Assembly: GCA_051007175.1 (NCBI GenBank)
Contig: JBPCSL010000195.1
Location: 1 to 21,786, forward strand
Length of the DNA: 21,786 nt
Direction: 5' to 3'
Source: Mxb001 sp051007175
GTDB taxonomy: Bacteria; Actinomycetota; Actinomycetes; S36-B12
In this document: piece after piece, positions 21,297-21,786 of the stretch
Layout of the letters: every line of letters starts with the position of its first letter
How positions within the stretch are numbered: position 1 is the stretch's first letter
The notes under the pieces: generated by a model
Told to the model about the DNA's origin: nothing
Seen by the model: the letters and a program-made list of their open reading frames with translations, nothing else
Database searches by the model: none
Program-made: the position numbers and the translations under genes

Positions 21297-21786
21297 ATGG
21301 CGACCCTGCCCCTGGGGGACTCGTTCCATGTCTATGACACGACCCTGCGCGACGGTGCCCAGCGCGAGGGGATCACCTACTCCGTCGCCGACAAGCTCGC
21401 CGTCGCCCGCCTTCTCGACGAGTATGGCGTGGGCTTCATCGAGGGGGGCTGGCCCGGTGCCCTGCCCAAGGACACCGAGTTCTTCGCCCGTGCCCGTGAT
21501 GAGCTCGACCTGCAGACCGCCCAGCTCGTCGCCTTTGGGGCGACGCGCAAGGCCGGGGTCAAGGTCAAGGACGACGCCCAGGTCAAGGCCCTCCTCGACT
21601 CGCAGGCTCCCGTCATCACCCTGGTCGCGAAGTCGGACGTGCGGCACGTTGCCGAGGCCTTGCGCACGACCAACGAGGAGAACCTCGCCATGGTCTCCGA
21701 CACCGTGCGATTCCTGCGCGAGCACGACCGACGCGTCTTCGTCGACATGGAGCACTTCTTCGACGGCTACAAGCATGATCCCGACT
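21297..21786 (+). CDS. cimA: (R)-citramalate synthase, 3' partial
   Basis: The first 163 residues of a citramalate synthase, an HMGL-like enzyme related to LeuA that condenses pyruvate with acetyl-CoA to begin the threonine-independent route to isoleucine. It shows VYDTTLRDGAQREGI (12-26, catalytic Arg18 and metal ligand Asp19) and the EGGWPGALPKDTEFF segment that separates the long CimA type from LeuA, then KSDVRHV and DMEHFFDGYK, also typical. The ATG at 21297 has AGAGAGG six bases upstream. The gene runs off the window. An Ile-codon leader peptide and intrinsic terminator upstream imply control by isoleucine supply. A (2R)-homocitrate synthase-like annotation is possible in databases, but the motifs and context favour CimA. 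Confidence 0.93.
   Translation, partial: MATLPLGDSFHVYDTTLRDGAQREGITYSVADKLAVARLLDEYGVGFIEGGWPGALPKDTEFFARARDELDLQTAQLVAFGATRKAGVKVKDDAQVKALLDSQAPVITLVAKSDVRHVAEALRTTNEENLAMVSDTVRFLREHDRRVFVDMEHFFDGYKHDPD

Overview
The window is about 21.8 kb of high-GC DNA. Strong G/C preference at third codon positions, the GTG/TTG starts, the LuxR-type two-component pair, the DUF5979-like and CshA-type surface modules, and a serA/leuB/ilvE/cimA amino-acid neighbourhood all point to a high-GC Gram-positive bacterium (Actinomycetota). I cannot fix the genus from the sequence. No rRNA, tRNA, CRISPR array, integrase or insertion sequence was seen.

Left half (1-13065). The C-terminal end of an unrecognised gene (2-190, +) converges on a two-component operon read leftwards: a NarL/LuxR-type response regulator (3093-2464) followed by a large membrane histidine kinase (2449-239). 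A 234-bp divergent intergenic region separates this operon from a giant secreted protein (3328-13065, about 3245 aa). That protein has a signal peptide, a Cys-containing N-terminal region, an SdrD/Cna-B-like domain, about 17 CshA-type fibril repeats (most with a conserved Cys pair), a natural Gly/Ser linker and a DUF5979-like domain. It has no recognisable LPXTG/membrane anchor. The RR-HK pair is the obvious candidate regulator of this fibril. The whole block lies between two 42-bp near-copies of one coding segment (145-186 and 13061-13102).

Right half (13166-21786) is an amino-acid biosynthesis cluster: serA (D-3-phosphoglycerate dehydrogenase), leuA on the opposite strand (2-isopropylmalate synthase), leuB (3-isopropylmalate dehydrogenase), ilvE (branched-chain aminotransferase) and the start of cimA (citramalate synthase, threonine-independent isoleucine route). 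Two short leader peptides are the main regulatory find. MYSVRLLLGSRDEA (three consecutive Leu codons) lies upstream of leuA, and MRHSIIIN (three consecutive Ile codons) lies upstream of cimA. Each is followed by alternative hairpins; the cimA one ends in a textbook intrinsic terminator. This implies ribosome-mediated attenuation by leucine and isoleucine respectively.

The cluster is interrupted by accessory genes: a secreted beta-rich protein of unknown function divergent from leuA, a toxin/antitoxin-like pair (BrnT-like plus ribbon-helix-helix) before leuB, and a second pair (a small partner protein overlapping a DUF6036/AbiEii-like nucleotidyltransferase) between ilvE and cimA. Several genes (leuB, ilvE, the 20471 gene, both leader peptides) have a TANNNT -10-like box 6-8 nt before the start codon, so leaderless mRNAs are likely. 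The convergent serA/leuA gap holds a 64-bp imperfect palindrome, a tandem duplication of the serA stop region and a 16-bp direct repeat at its two edges.
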